From Prevotella sp. (GTDB taxonomy: Bacteria; Bacteroidota; Bacteroidia; Bacteroidales; Bacteroidaceae): a DNA stretch of 64,000 bases. Made by a program: the position numbers and the translations under genes. The notes beneath the pieces are model-generated. The model had not been told where the DNA came from. It saw only the letters and a list, made by a program, of their open reading frames with translations, and searched no databases. Below, one piece after another: positions 33,286 to 41,221 of the stretch. Numbering within the stretch: position 1 is the stretch's first letter; the number at the start of each line of letters is the position of its first letter. Location of the stretch: NCBI GenBank assembly GCA_017443345.1, contig JAFSNR010000018.1, positions 49,100 to 113,099 of the forward strand. The letters are read 5' to 3'.

Positions 33286-33315
33286 CAAAGGTACGAATAA
33301 GGAAGCGAAATGCAA
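33286..33315 (-). promoter_or_regulatory. promoter of argS
   Basis: On the minus strand TTG (33315-33313), a 19-nt spacer and TACCTTTG (33293-33286). The -33 part lies within the terminator stem of the preceding operon. The spacer closely resembles the pyrE promoter. Confidence 0.75.
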
Positions 33316-33344
33316 AATAAAACACGATTTATTTTGCATTTCGC
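33305..33344 (-). terminator. terminator of the GH32-MFS-fructokinase operon
   Basis: GCGAAATGCAAAATAAA and TTTATTTTGCATTTCGC form a perfect 17-bp stem with a 6-nt loop, 11 bp after the fructokinase stop. Confidence 0.8.
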
Positions 33345-33354
33345 ATTTCATAGA

Positions 33355-34236
33355 TTATGCCTTCAGCTCAGCAGGAACGACAGGCATAGCTCCATTCTGG
33401 GTGCAGACAAAGGCACTTACCTGAACGGCAATCTTATGGGCTTCCTGTACGGGTTTGCCTTTGATGATGGAGCCGCAGAAAGAACCTGTGAAAGAGTCAC
33501 CAGCACCTACGGTATCAGCAACCTCCACCTTTGGTGTGTCCTGGAAAGAGGTCAGACCATCGTCAGTAAACACATACGAGCCATTAGTACCACAGGTCAG
33601 CACGAGCATCTTCAGATGATAGTCCTGTACGATCTTCTCGCAAGTCTGACGCATGTCGAGACTATCGTAGCCAAACATACGGCTGACGACAACCAGTTCT
33701 TCGTCGTTGATCTTCAGGATGTTACAGATGCAGAATGAGTCTTCGAGAATCTCCTTCGAATAGAACTGCTGGCGCAGGTTGATGTCGCAGATGCGCAGAC
33801 AGTCCTCTGGGGTGCTGTCGAGGAACTTACGGATATTTTCGCGTGATACGACATTACGCTGTGCCAGAGAGCCGAAGCACACGGCGCGGGCATTCTTGGC
33901 AATCTCCTCGATCTCAGGTGTGAAGGGAATATTATCCCAAGCCACGTTCTCCTTGATCTCGTATGTGGGGATACCGTTGCCTGTCAGCGTCACCTGTACT
34001 GTTCCTGTGGGGTAGGGAACACGTGGCATCAGGTAGTTCAGATTGTGCTCCTTCAGTGCCTCAATGGTCTCATCGGCGAGGGGATCCTCACCCAGTGCAC
34101 TGATGGCGATTGTGTTGTCGCTACCCAGAAACTGTCCTGCATGATAAGCGAAGTTAGCTGGTGCGCCACCTAATTTCTTTCCTTCGGGAAGTACATCCCA
34201 CAATGCCTCTCCGAGGCCTACTACATATCTTTTCAT
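33355..34236 (-). CDS. PfkB family carbohydrate kinase, probable fructokinase
   Basis: A 293-residue ribokinase-fold enzyme. The N-terminal glycine-rich GEALWDVLPEGKKLGGAPANFAYH region binds sugar, and the C-terminal signature DTVGAGDSFTGSF carries the catalytic Asp. The GGAPANFA form is typical of fructokinases. It is third in an operon after a GH32 enzyme and a sugar transporter, which supports fructose phosphorylation as the last step of fructan use. 2-Keto-3-deoxygluconate or ribose kinase activity is less likely in this context. Confidence 0.88.
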   Translation of the reverse strand: MKRYVVGLGEALWDVLPEGKKLGGAPANFAYHAGQFLGSDNTIAISALGEDPLADETIEALKEHNLNYLMPRVPYPTGTVQVTLTGNGIPTYEIKENVAWDNIPFTPEIEEIAKNARAVCFGSLAQRNVVSRENIRKFLDSTPEDCLRICDINLRQQFYSKEILEDSFCICNILKINDEELVVVSRMFGYDSLDMRQTCEKIVQDYHLKMLVLTCGTNGSYVFTDDGLTSFQDTPKVEVADTVGAGDSFTGSFCGSIIKGKPVQEAHKIAVQVSAFVCTQNGAMPVVPAELKA

Positions 34237-34266
34237 AACTATAAACTCTAAACTTTAAACTATAAA

Positions 34267-35424
34267 CTAAGATTTTACGCGGTTAATATAGGTAAAGAGG
34301 TAAATTACACCTATTGCCATAACTGCAACGGCACCAGCCTGTCCCATAGCATCGCTTGCGAAGCCCATAAACAAAGGGAAGATCGTACCTCCAAAGAGAC
34401 CCATGATCATCAGACCACTGACCTCGTTCTGTTTCTGTGGCATGGCTGTGAGCGCCTGGGCAAAGCAGATGGAGAAGATGTTGGAGTTGCCATAGCCTAC
34501 GAGGGCGATAGCGGTATAGAGCATCCATTTCTCAGTGCCGATGAAGAGTCCGCACATCGAGAGGGCCATCATGACCACGCTGATGATGAAGAACAGACGG
34601 TTAGGCAGTACACGGAGGAAGAACGAGCCCGTCAGACAGCCGATAGTACGGAAGATGAAGTAAAGACTGGTGGCGAAGGCTGCATCGTTGAGCGTCATAC
34701 CTAAGCGCTCCATCAGGATCTTAGGTGCTGTGGTATTGGTACCTACGTCGATACCTACGTGACACATGATACCAAAGAACGAGAGCAGTACGATTGGTGT
34801 ACCAAGAAGTTTCAGACACTCTGCAAACGTCGAAGCCTTTCCCTCGATTCTCTCTTCCTCAATCGGCGTTATAGCCAACAGGGCAGCAGCGAGGATACCT
34901 ACGACGAAATAGATGGCAAAGAGTACGCGCCAGTCGTAGCCGAAGGAAGGGATCACCTGTGTTGCGCCCCACATGGCCAGATAAGGTGCGAGGAACGAGG
35001 CGATGGCCTTGATGAACTGTCCGAAGGTCAGTGTCGATGCGAGGTTTCCACCACCCATCACCGTTGATACCAGCGGGTTTAGTGAGGTCTGCATCAGGGC
35101 ATTGCCAATGCCTAACAGCGAGAAGGCACAGAGCATGATGGGGAAGGTCTCACCAAAGAGAGGCAACAGCAGCGACACGATGGTCACTATGAGCGAGAGG
35201 AGTACGGTGTTCTTACGTCCGATCTTGTTCATCAGCATACCTGTAGGCACACTGAAGATGAGGAACCAGAAGAACACGAGCGAGGGGAAGATGTTGGCTG
35301 TAGAATCGTTCAGCGCCAAGTCTTCTTTCACGTAGTTGGATGCAATGCCCACCAGGTCCACAAAGCCCATGGCGAAGAAGCAGAACATCACAGGGATGAG
35401 AGCGAGTTTGTTGACTTTACCCAT
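34267..35424 (-). CDS. MFS sugar transporter (FucP-like)
   Basis: A 385-residue membrane protein with about 12 transmembrane helices. It has a FucP-family look: an N-terminal FCFFAMGFVDLVGIASNYVK, the loop MNKIGRKNT after helix 2, and a central LLAITPIEEERIEGKAST linker between the two halves. Family members carry fucose, glucose/galactose or fructose with protons. Placed between GH32 and fructokinase genes, it is probably the inner-membrane fructose importer. Gaps to neighbours are short (12 and 30 nt), so the three genes are one operon. Confidence 0.88.
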   Translation of the reverse strand: MGKVNKLALIPVMFCFFAMGFVDLVGIASNYVKEDLALNDSTANIFPSLVFFWFLIFSVPTGMLMNKIGRKNTVLLSLIVTIVSLLLPLFGETFPIMLCAFSLLGIGNALMQTSLNPLVSTVMGGGNLASTLTFGQFIKAIASFLAPYLAMWGATQVIPSFGYDWRVLFAIYFVVGILAAALLAITPIEEERIEGKASTFAECLKLLGTPIVLLSFFGIMCHVGIDVGTNTTAPKILMERLGMTLNDAAFATSLYFIFRTIGCLTGSFFLRVLPNRLFFIISVVMMALSMCGLFIGTEKWMLYTAIALVGYGNSNIFSICFAQALTAMPQKQNEVSGLMIMGLFGGTIFPLFMGFASDAMGQAGAVAVMAIGVIYLFTYINRVKS

Positions 35425-35436
35425 ATTGTTTGTTTT

Positions 35437-37116
35437 TTATTTAATTTCATAGATCGTTGCTTTTCCGCCCGTCACCTTCAGGTTCTGATAAGGCTCGTTG
35501 GGGAATACGAGGTTCGTCATCGCCATCTTGCCCTCAGCGTCGAAGGCCTCGATGCTGCAGTTGTCGATGAAGATACGGAGCTGTTTGATATCGCCATAGG
35601 TAGGTGCAACAGTCACGACTGGGAAGGCCTCGCTGAAGCTGGCGTAGCTACGAGTGCGATCCATAGAGAAGGTTTGCTTGGCGGCATCGTACTTCATCAC
35701 CACCTGCTCACCTATAGAGTTGGAGAGCACCATTTCAGTTGAGCCTTTCACATCAACCACGATCTCACAGGTCTTTGGCAGTTTGCTGACAGCTTTTCCA
35801 CGCAGTGCGTTCAGTTCCTTAGAAGGAGTCACACCGCAGTAGGTCTGTCCGTTGTGCTCGAAGAGATCCAGGTCGCGAGGCACGCTGTTGGCAGAACGGA
35901 ACTGCTTCGTGGGCACCTGGTTGGCATATTGCCAGTTTGACATCCATGCGAGGGCAATCTTACGGCCATCAGGCGCATTGTCGAATGTTACGGTAGCATA
36001 GTGATCCTTGCCATAGTCCATCCAACGGGTATCTTTGTGTTCGCAGGTGAACTTATGACCATCGAACTCACCAATAAAGTACTGTGTAGCCGAGCCGCCG
36101 AAAGGTCCACCAGGATTGATGTTACAGATCAGCATCCACTTCTGTTTGTCAGTACCGCGAATAGGCATCTTCATCAAGTCTGGGCATTCCCACACACCAT
36201 CGTGGCAGCCGTATCCCTGTCCGAAACTGCTCTCATAGGTCCAGTCCTTCAGGTTCGACGAGCTATAGAAACGCATCTCTTGTCCCACAGCCAGCACGAG
36301 ATTCCACTTCTGGATGTCTGGATTCCAGAAAGCCTTTGGATCGCGGAAATCCTCTTCTGTGCTTACCAACACAGGATTGCCGGCATATTTCTCAAACGTG
36401 GCGCCGTTATCCTTCGAGATAGCCATCGACTGCACCTGCGCTTTTCCTGCTGAGGTATAGAAGGCAACCACTTGGTCGTTCTTCTTATCGACCACACACG
36501 AGCCGCTGAAGATAGCGCCTAAGGCATCGGGCTCGATAGCCAGCGGCTGAGCCTCCCAGTGGATGAGGTCCTTCGATGTGCTATGGCCCCAGGTCATGTT
36601 CTCCCACATAGAGCCGTAAGGATTATACTGATAATATAAATGGTACACGCCATCCTTATAGAACATACCGTTGGGGTCGTTCATCCATCCGTAGGCGGGT
36701 GTATGGTGATAAGCTGGGCGGAACTTCTCACGATTGGTCGTGTCGAAGGTGTCGCCTTGCTTCATATCCTTCCAGCAGAGGAAGTCCTTCATGGCACCAG
36801 TAAATCTGCGATCACCATAGAACGTAATATCGAGCAACAGTTCTTTCTTGCCGAAACGGTTGATGTCCAGGGGTACATAGTAGTCCACCTTATCTACTGC
36901 GAGGCGCACGTTCAGCGACTGCACCTCCTTACCGTCAGCCAGTACGCGGATGTTAGCATTGTCCTCACGCTCCTGAACGGGCAGTAGCAGATACTTGCTC
37001 TTCACTTCCACGCGCTGCATGGCATGACTCTTACCCAACACTTGTGGCTTTTCCTGTGCTGAGACGCCTGTGAGCGCCAGCATCAGAGTCATCATTGTCA
37101 CGATTAGTCTCTTCAT
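35437..37116 (-). CDS. GH32 fructan beta-fructosidase/levanase, periplasmic
   Basis: A 559-residue secreted enzyme with a cleavable signal peptide (no lipobox Cys), so probably periplasmic. An N-terminal ~100-residue beta domain (DUF4980-like) precedes the five-bladed propeller. WMNDPNG (144-150) gives the nucleophile Asp147, FRDPKAF (RDP at 258-260) stabilises the transition state and WECPD (Glu310) is the acid/base. The C-terminal beta-sandwich contains NSIGEQVVMKYDAAKQTFSMDR. It would release fructose from levan, inulin or sucrose. It leads the operon and has the regulon operator in its promoter. Confidence 0.94.
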   Translation of the reverse strand: MKRLIVTMMTLMLALTGVSAQEKPQVLGKSHAMQRVEVKSKYLLLPVQEREDNANIRVLADGKEVQSLNVRLAVDKVDYYVPLDINRFGKKELLLDITFYGDRRFTGAMKDFLCWKDMKQGDTFDTTNREKFRPAYHHTPAYGWMNDPNGMFYKDGVYHLYYQYNPYGSMWENMTWGHSTSKDLIHWEAQPLAIEPDALGAIFSGSCVVDKKNDQVVAFYTSAGKAQVQSMAISKDNGATFEKYAGNPVLVSTEEDFRDPKAFWNPDIQKWNLVLAVGQEMRFYSSSNLKDWTYESSFGQGYGCHDGVWECPDLMKMPIRGTDKQKWMLICNINPGGPFGGSATQYFIGEFDGHKFTCEHKDTRWMDYGKDHYATVTFDNAPDGRKIALAWMSNWQYANQVPTKQFRSANSVPRDLDLFEHNGQTYCGVTPSKELNALRGKAVSKLPKTCEIVVDVKGSTEMVLSNSIGEQVVMKYDAAKQTFSMDRTRSYASFSEAFPVVTVAPTYGDIKQLRIFIDNCSIEAFDAEGKMAMTNLVFPNEPYQNLKVTGGKATIYEIK

Positions 37117-37157
37117 TTTCTTTTCCGATTTTTAAATTATTCATTGAAATTCTGCTG

Positions 37158-37165
37158 CAAAAGTA
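37158..37165 (-). promoter_or_regulatory. -7 box of the GH32 operon
   Basis: TACTTTTG followed by CAGCA on the minus strand, the same GTACTTTTGCRGCA context as at both susC promoters. No TTG lies at -33, as expected for an activator-dependent promoter. Confidence 0.7.
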
Positions 37166-37211
37166 CTATAAAAAGACTATATACAGTATAAATTATGTTT
37201 CAATTACTAAG

Positions 37212-37256
37212 AAAAATCGTTCATTGTAACAATAATATAAGCAATGAACGATTTTT
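37212..37256 (-). promoter_or_regulatory. operator region of the GH32 operon
   Basis: TCGTTCATTGTAACA (37217-37231) matches the susC1 dyad TGTTTCAATGTAACA at 12 of 15 positions and is centred 62.5 bp from the -7 box centre. It is embedded in a 15-bp perfect inverted repeat AAAAATCGTTCATTG / CAATGAACGATTTTT (37212-37226, 37242-37256). The same ATCGTTCATT/AATGAACGAT arms flank the susC1 dyad. Confidence 0.7.
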
Positions 37257-37325
37257 TTATATCGGGCTATCCTTACTGAAATTTTTTACTACGCTATATT
37301 TACAGAATCTCTTAACTGGAAATCA

Positions 37326-37372
37326 AAATTCTCTTAACTAAAAATTCAAAAACTCTTAACTAAAAAATATTT
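37326..37372. repeat. dispersed CTTAACTA repeat
   Basis: TCTCTTAACTAAAAATTC and the following ~20 bp match the stretch at 12747-12785 with two differences. It is part of the 37117-37799 non-coding region, which also holds operator, array D and a 22-bp direct repeat. No gene is seen in it. Confidence 0.65.
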
Positions 37373-37479
37373 CGACCAGTACTGTTGAAAAGAGGAAACT
37401 TAAGTGCTTTTTACAAAATTCAGGCTAATGAATTTGGTGGCATCGAAGATAAAATGTGATTTTGCTTCGTTATATTTTT

Positions 37480-37563
37480 CGTTTCCGCACGGGAAACGTA
37501 CATTTCTCGACGTGAAATGTGTGTTTCAGGACGAGAAATGTACGTTTCAGGACGGGAAATGAA
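37480..37563. repeat. array D: four 21-bp palindromic units
   Basis: Units at 37480, 37501, 37522 and 37543, each of the form xxTTTC-N7-GAAAxx: CGTTTCC-GCACG-GGAAACG, ACATTTC-TCGACGT-GAAATGT, TGTTTC-AGGACGA-GAAATG, CGTTTC-AGGACGG-GAAATG. It has the same design as arrays B and C but no VapE gene beside it. Confidence 0.85.
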
Positions 37564-37660
37564 AAAACTGACGAAGGAAATAAACTTTTGTAGCGCAGTC
37601 TGGAGACAAAAGCAGGACTGAGCGGAAAGAAAAGTGGTGAAGCGAATGATTAAAGGTTGG

Positions 37661-37704
37661 ATAGTAAAAAAACAAAAGCAGAATAGTAAAAAAACAAAAG
37701 TAGA
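37661..37704 (+). repeat. 22-bp direct repeat, two copies
   Basis: ATAGTAAAAAAACAAAAG followed by (C/T)AGA occurs at 37661 and 37683, directly adjacent, 96 bp before the cupin gene. One substitution. Confidence 0.85.
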
Positions 37705-37799
37705 ACAGAAATTACGTTAAACTTGAACTGTTTGATAGTTATTTTCTAAAAAAGTTGTAATTTTGCAAGCAAAATTTTAATTTATAGAACAACAAAACA

Positions 37800-38285
37800 A
37801 TGAACAAGATGATTAAATGGGTGTTCGCCGCCACCCTCGTTTGCGGCACAACAGCCTTCATGACAGGCTGCAAGAAAGCTAACGTACAGGAAGCTACAGT
37901 ACAGGAGGATAATGCCGTTCAAACGGTAACGAGTGAAGAACTGATCCGTACCACGCAGAGTTGGGACGGCGTGGAACTGCCCGACTATTTCCAGGGCCGA
38001 CCTGAGCTGGTAGCCGTGAAGTACGTGTTCCCCGCAGGCCAGAAGCTGGGCTGGCACCACCATCCCGTGATGAACTACGGTATCCTGGTGCAGGGCGAGT
38101 TGACCATCATCGGCCAGGACGGCAAGGAGAAGGTGGTACATGAGGGCGAGGCTGTCGTCGAGATGGTGAACACCATCCACCACGGCGAGAACCGCGGCTC
38201 GAAGCCCGTCATCCTCTACATGTTCTACCTCTCGCAGAAGGACCTGCCGCTCGCTGTGCAGCATCCGGAGATTCCGCTGGAGTAG
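37800..38285 (+). CDS. cupin-domain lipoprotein
   Basis: A 161-residue protein with a lipoprotein signal ending FMTGC. The cupin core is clear: KYVFPAGQKLGWHHHPVMNYGILVQGE (motif 1 with three His, quoted in part) and GEAVVEMVNTIHHGENRG (motif 2). It is predicted to be a metal-binding beta-barrel in the envelope. Its substrate is unknown; small secreted cupins are often sugar-binding or oxidoreductase-like. It starts a plus-strand run of unrelated genes up to 45.3 kb. Confidence 0.8.
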   Translation: MNKMIKWVFAATLVCGTTAFMTGCKKANVQEATVQEDNAVQTVTSEELIRTTQSWDGVELPDYFQGRPELVAVKYVFPAGQKLGWHHHPVMNYGILVQGELTIIGQDGKEKVVHEGEAVVEMVNTIHHGENRGSKPVILYMFYLSQKDLPLAVQHPEIPLE

Positions 38286-38298
38286 CCTGACGGGCTGT

Positions 38299-38424
38299 AT
38301 GCAAGAAGAGACCATCGTATTAACGCCACTGACCGACGCACAACGCGGCGCGCTATCTAATGAATGCCGTCAGGTTATAGAGGAACCCACTAAGCGCGGC
38401 TTCCGCGTGAAACTGATTATATAA
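38299..38424 (+). CDS. possible small protein (41 aa)
   Basis: ATG at 38299 opens 41 codons (MQEETIVLTPLTDAQRGALS...) ending 2 nt before the next gene's ATG. Composition is protein-like and charged, without a signal peptide. It could be a small gene or an accident; I recognise no family. Confidence 0.35.
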   Translation: MQEETIVLTPLTDAQRGALSNECRQVIEEPTKRGFRVKLII

Positions 38425-38426
38425 GT

Positions 38427-39455
38427 ATGAAACAGAAAAGACTTTGGATGATAGCCGCCATCCTTGCTATTATCTGCGGCGTATGTGTCATCACCTTTTA
38501 TAGTAGCAACGACGATAAACCGTCAGACAGCAGTAAGAAGGAAGTGCGGATCGCCATCGCCTGGCGGGCCGACACCGACAATGAGTTCTGCACTAACGTA
38601 GTGGAAGCCTTCCGTGAGGCTGGTGTCACGGTGACGGTGCTGCCACAGGTAAAAGCGCAGTATCTTAATTATGACGGGAGTGCTGTGGCGACTAGTGACC
38701 TCGATGCAGAAGGCATCGGCTATCTGAGCAATGCCAGCGGTACGCTGGTGCGCTCGCAGGGCTATGCACAATCAAATGCTGTCGATGTGCTGAAGAACGT
38801 GGATGGTGTGTTATTTACTGGTGGCGAGGACATTGCCCCATCGCTCTACGCCGTGCAGCAGGACTGGCATCGCATTGAAGCAGAGATTGACTACAACGCT
38901 GCCCGCGACGTGTCGGACTTCCTCACCATGACCTACTGCCTCGACCACGACATCCCGCTCTTGGGATTCTGTCGTGGGGCGCAGATGCTGGGCGTGGTCT
39001 CCGGGGCAACCGTCATCCAGGACATTCCCACATGGTTTGCCTCCCAGGGACTGCCCTACAACTATGAGCACCGGCGCGAGAAGGCTGAAGGCGAGACCTA
39101 TCGCGACTATACGCCTCACGACGTCACCCTCAGCAGCGGCTCCATTTTGGCCCGCTATTTCGGCACGACGACGCTCACCGGTTGTCCCTCTTGGCATCAT
39201 CAGGCCGTGCTTAGTACGAAGGGAACACCGCTCAGCGTCACCGCCACGACCAACGTTTCGGGCGTCGACATGGTAGAAGGCGTGGAGCGCACCGACAAGC
39301 GCTGTGCAATCGGCGTACAGTTCCACCCTGAGGCTGCCATCGTGAAGCATATAGGCAAAGGCGTTAATAATGCCAACGCCAGCCAGTTTATGACATACGA
39401 TGCAGCCATGCCCCTGCTGCGTGCCTTCATTGAAGAGTGCAAGAAAAGTAAGTAA
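38427..39455 (+). CDS. membrane-anchored class I glutamine-amidotransferase-like hydrolase (peptidase C26)
   Basis: A 342-residue protein with an N-terminal hydrophobic anchor (8-25), so outward-facing. The domain resembles gamma-glutamyl-GABA hydrolases of the C26 family: GVLFTGGEDIAPSLY, the nucleophile elbow GFCRGAQM with Cys182, and the HPE of QFHPEAAI near residue 298. Such enzymes cut gamma-glutamyl bonds. The periplasmic location is unusual for PuuD-like members. It may process gamma-glutamyl peptides or cell-wall fragments. No puu genes are nearby. Confidence 0.82.
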   Translation: MKQKRLWMIAAILAIICGVCVITFYSSNDDKPSDSSKKEVRIAIAWRADTDNEFCTNVVEAFREAGVTVTVLPQVKAQYLNYDGSAVATSDLDAEGIGYLSNASGTLVRSQGYAQSNAVDVLKNVDGVLFTGGEDIAPSLYAVQQDWHRIEAEIDYNAARDVSDFLTMTYCLDHDIPLLGFCRGAQMLGVVSGATVIQDIPTWFASQGLPYNYEHRREKAEGETYRDYTPHDVTLSSGSILARYFGTTTLTGCPSWHHQAVLSTKGTPLSVTATTNVSGVDMVEGVERTDKRCAIGVQFHPEAAIVKHIGKGVNNANASQFMTYDAAMPLLRAFIEECKKSK

Positions 39456-39508
39456 GGTAAATGAACAATATGATTAAGATAATGGAAACTTACTAGGGAA
39501 GGGATGAT

Positions 39509-39637
39509 ATGGAGAAACTATTCTTTTTTGATGAGACATTCAAAAAATCGTATGTATGGGTGCTTGCTGACATATATTTCACGGAGGAGGCCATCGATGC
39601 CTTCGTGGCTGAATTATGTAATTCAACAAATATTTAA
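39509..39637 (+). CDS. possible small protein (42 aa)
   Basis: ATG at 39509 opens 42 codons (MEKLFFFDETFKKSYVWVLA...) filling the gap between the C26 hydrolase and the kinase-like gene. A purine-rich AGGGAAGGGATGA precedes it. Plausible but unsupported by family knowledge. Confidence 0.35.
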   Translation: MEKLFFFDETFKKSYVWVLADIYFTEEAIDAFVAELCNSTNI

Positions 39638-39648
39638 ATAATACGAAA

Positions 39649-40287
39649 ATGAATAAGAACGAGCAATTTGTTATCACGATTAACCGTGAGTTAGGAAGCG
39701 GCGGACGCACCGTTGGCCGCCTGTTGGCAGAGAAGTTAGGCGTGCCTTTCTACGACAAGGCCGTCATCAAGGCCCTGCAGGAGAAGTATAACCTCACCAC
39801 TGCAGAGATTGAGCGACTGAAGGGCCGCAAGCACAGTTGGTGGGCCGACGTGGAGCGCATCCTGAAGATTGATGGAGGCATGAGCATGAACTACTACCTG
39901 CCACAGAAGGGCGACACCCCCGATCTGGTAACTACCGACGAGATGTTCAAGACCGAGACGCAGATATTGCAGAACCTCGCCGCTGAGAAATCGTGCATCG
40001 TAGCCGGTCGCAGTGGCTTCCACGTGTTCCGCGACCACCCCAACCACCTGAGCATCCTCATCCAGGCCTCGATGAACTACCGCGTGGAGCGCGTGGCCCG
40101 CAAACAGAATATCACTGAGGACGAGGCTCGCAAGATCATTGAACGAGTGGACAAGATGCGCGAGAACTATGTGAAGAAGTACACTGGCACCTCGCGCTAC
40201 GACACTCGCAATTATCAACTCGTCATCGCTGCCGACGGTAAGACCGAGAAGGAAATCGCCGATATCATCATGCAGTACATAGGATAA
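39649..40287 (+). CDS. cytidylate kinase-like protein
   Basis: A 212-residue P-loop protein of the cytidylate-kinase-like family. The N-terminal ITINRELGSGGRTVGRLLAEKLGVPFYDKAV (quoted in part: RELGSGGRTVGRLLAEK) is the nucleotide-binding loop with GSGG in place of a classic GKS. A later CIVAGRSGFHVFRDHP and RKQNITEDEARKIIERVDKMR are typical. These proteins are widespread in Bacteroidota and Firmicutes; the true substrate is uncertain and a separate cmk normally exists. It is 21 nt upstream of a phosphotransferase gene, probably the same operon. Confidence 0.82.
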   Translation: MNKNEQFVITINRELGSGGRTVGRLLAEKLGVPFYDKAVIKALQEKYNLTTAEIERLKGRKHSWWADVERILKIDGGMSMNYYLPQKGDTPDLVTTDEMFKTETQILQNLAAEKSCIVAGRSGFHVFRDHPNHLSILIQASMNYRVERVARKQNITEDEARKIIERVDKMRENYVKKYTGTSRYDTRNYQLVIAADGKTEKEIADIIMQYIG

Positions 40288-40308
40288 GGTTAAGAAGTAA
40301 GCCTTATT

Positions 40309-41157
40309 ATGAACACTTACGAAACTATTGACCTGAACGACTACGTTCAGACCGGCGAGGGAGGGACATCCCTCACCTACACACATCAGACGCGCCACAC
40401 GATGGCCAAACTCTTCAATCTTGTCAACGAAGCTGAGTTGGCAGAAAAGGAATTCCTGACTGCCCGTGCCGTGTTCGAGATGGGCATACCAACGCCTGAG
40501 CCGTTACAGTTGATTACCGACGGTGAGCGCAGGGGCGTGGAGTACGAACTCATCAGCAACAAGCGCTCCTTTACGCGCATCATCTCGCAGGAGCCGGAAA
40601 GACTGGAGGAGATTTCGCTGGCTTTCGCCCGCATGGTGCGGGAACTGCACACCCAGAAGGCTGATACGTCGCGCTTCACGTCCGTCAAGGAGAGGCTCCG
40701 CCGCTTCTATCAGGAGAAAGGAGACTTGGTGACGGAAGAATACAAGGAGAACGCGCTGAACTTTATCGACAAGTCGCCCGATGCCGACACCTGTCTGCAT
40801 GGCGACCTGCATATCGGCAATATTATCACCGACGGACAGCGCAATCTCTGGATCGACCTGGGACAGTTCAGTTATGGTGAGCCGGAGTGGGACTTAGGGT
40901 GGATGTGGACCATCTGCAACCAGATCGACGGCCAGCGCAGCGACTTCATCCTCCACGTCACCCCCGAGACTCTCAAAGCCCACTGGAACATCTTTATCGC
41001 TGCCTACTTGGGAACGCACGACCAGGAGGCTATTGGCCAATACACCAGACGGCTCATGGCGTACTATGCTGTCAGGCTGCCTTATATGTTAGACATGCAG
41101 GTGCAGGGCCGACTGCCCGAAGATGCCCTGCAGCAACTGCCGAAGGTCATCGGATAA
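40309..41157 (+). CDS. aminoglycoside-phosphotransferase-like kinase (TIGR02172 type)
   Basis: A 282-residue protein-kinase-like fold. CLHGDLHIGNII holds the catalytic Asp and Asn, and LWIDLGQFSYGEPEWDLGWM holds the metal-binding Asp. The N-terminal half has KEFLTARAVFEMGIPTPEPL, typical of the TIGR02172 putative phosphotransferases found with cytidylate-kinase-like genes. The substrate is unknown. Despite the fold there is no reason to expect drug resistance. Confidence 0.82.
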   Translation: MNTYETIDLNDYVQTGEGGTSLTYTHQTRHTMAKLFNLVNEAELAEKEFLTARAVFEMGIPTPEPLQLITDGERRGVEYELISNKRSFTRIISQEPERLEEISLAFARMVRELHTQKADTSRFTSVKERLRRFYQEKGDLVTEEYKENALNFIDKSPDADTCLHGDLHIGNIITDGQRNLWIDLGQFSYGEPEWDLGWMWTICNQIDGQRSDFILHVTPETLKAHWNIFIAAYLGTHDQEAIGQYTRRLMAYYAVRLPYMLDMQVQGRLPEDALQQLPKVIG

Positions 41158-41187
41158 ACAACAAGAATAAGGTATATAATGAAACAA

Positions 41188-41217
41188 TTGTTCAAGATGA
41201 AAGAATGATTATCTTTG
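41188..41217 (+). promoter_or_regulatory. promoter of the GH115-GH29 pair, leaderless arrangement
   Basis: TTG at 41188-41190, a 19-nt spacer, TATCTTTG at 41210-41217, then only CTGC before the ATG at 41222. Confidence 0.7.
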
Positions 41218-41221
41218 CTGC

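Noticed and set aside
40309-41157. Aminoglycoside resistance gene
   Set aside because: The fold is phosphotransferase-like, but the pattern fits the uncharacterised TIGR02172 group next to a cytidylate-kinase-like gene, not known resistance enzymes.
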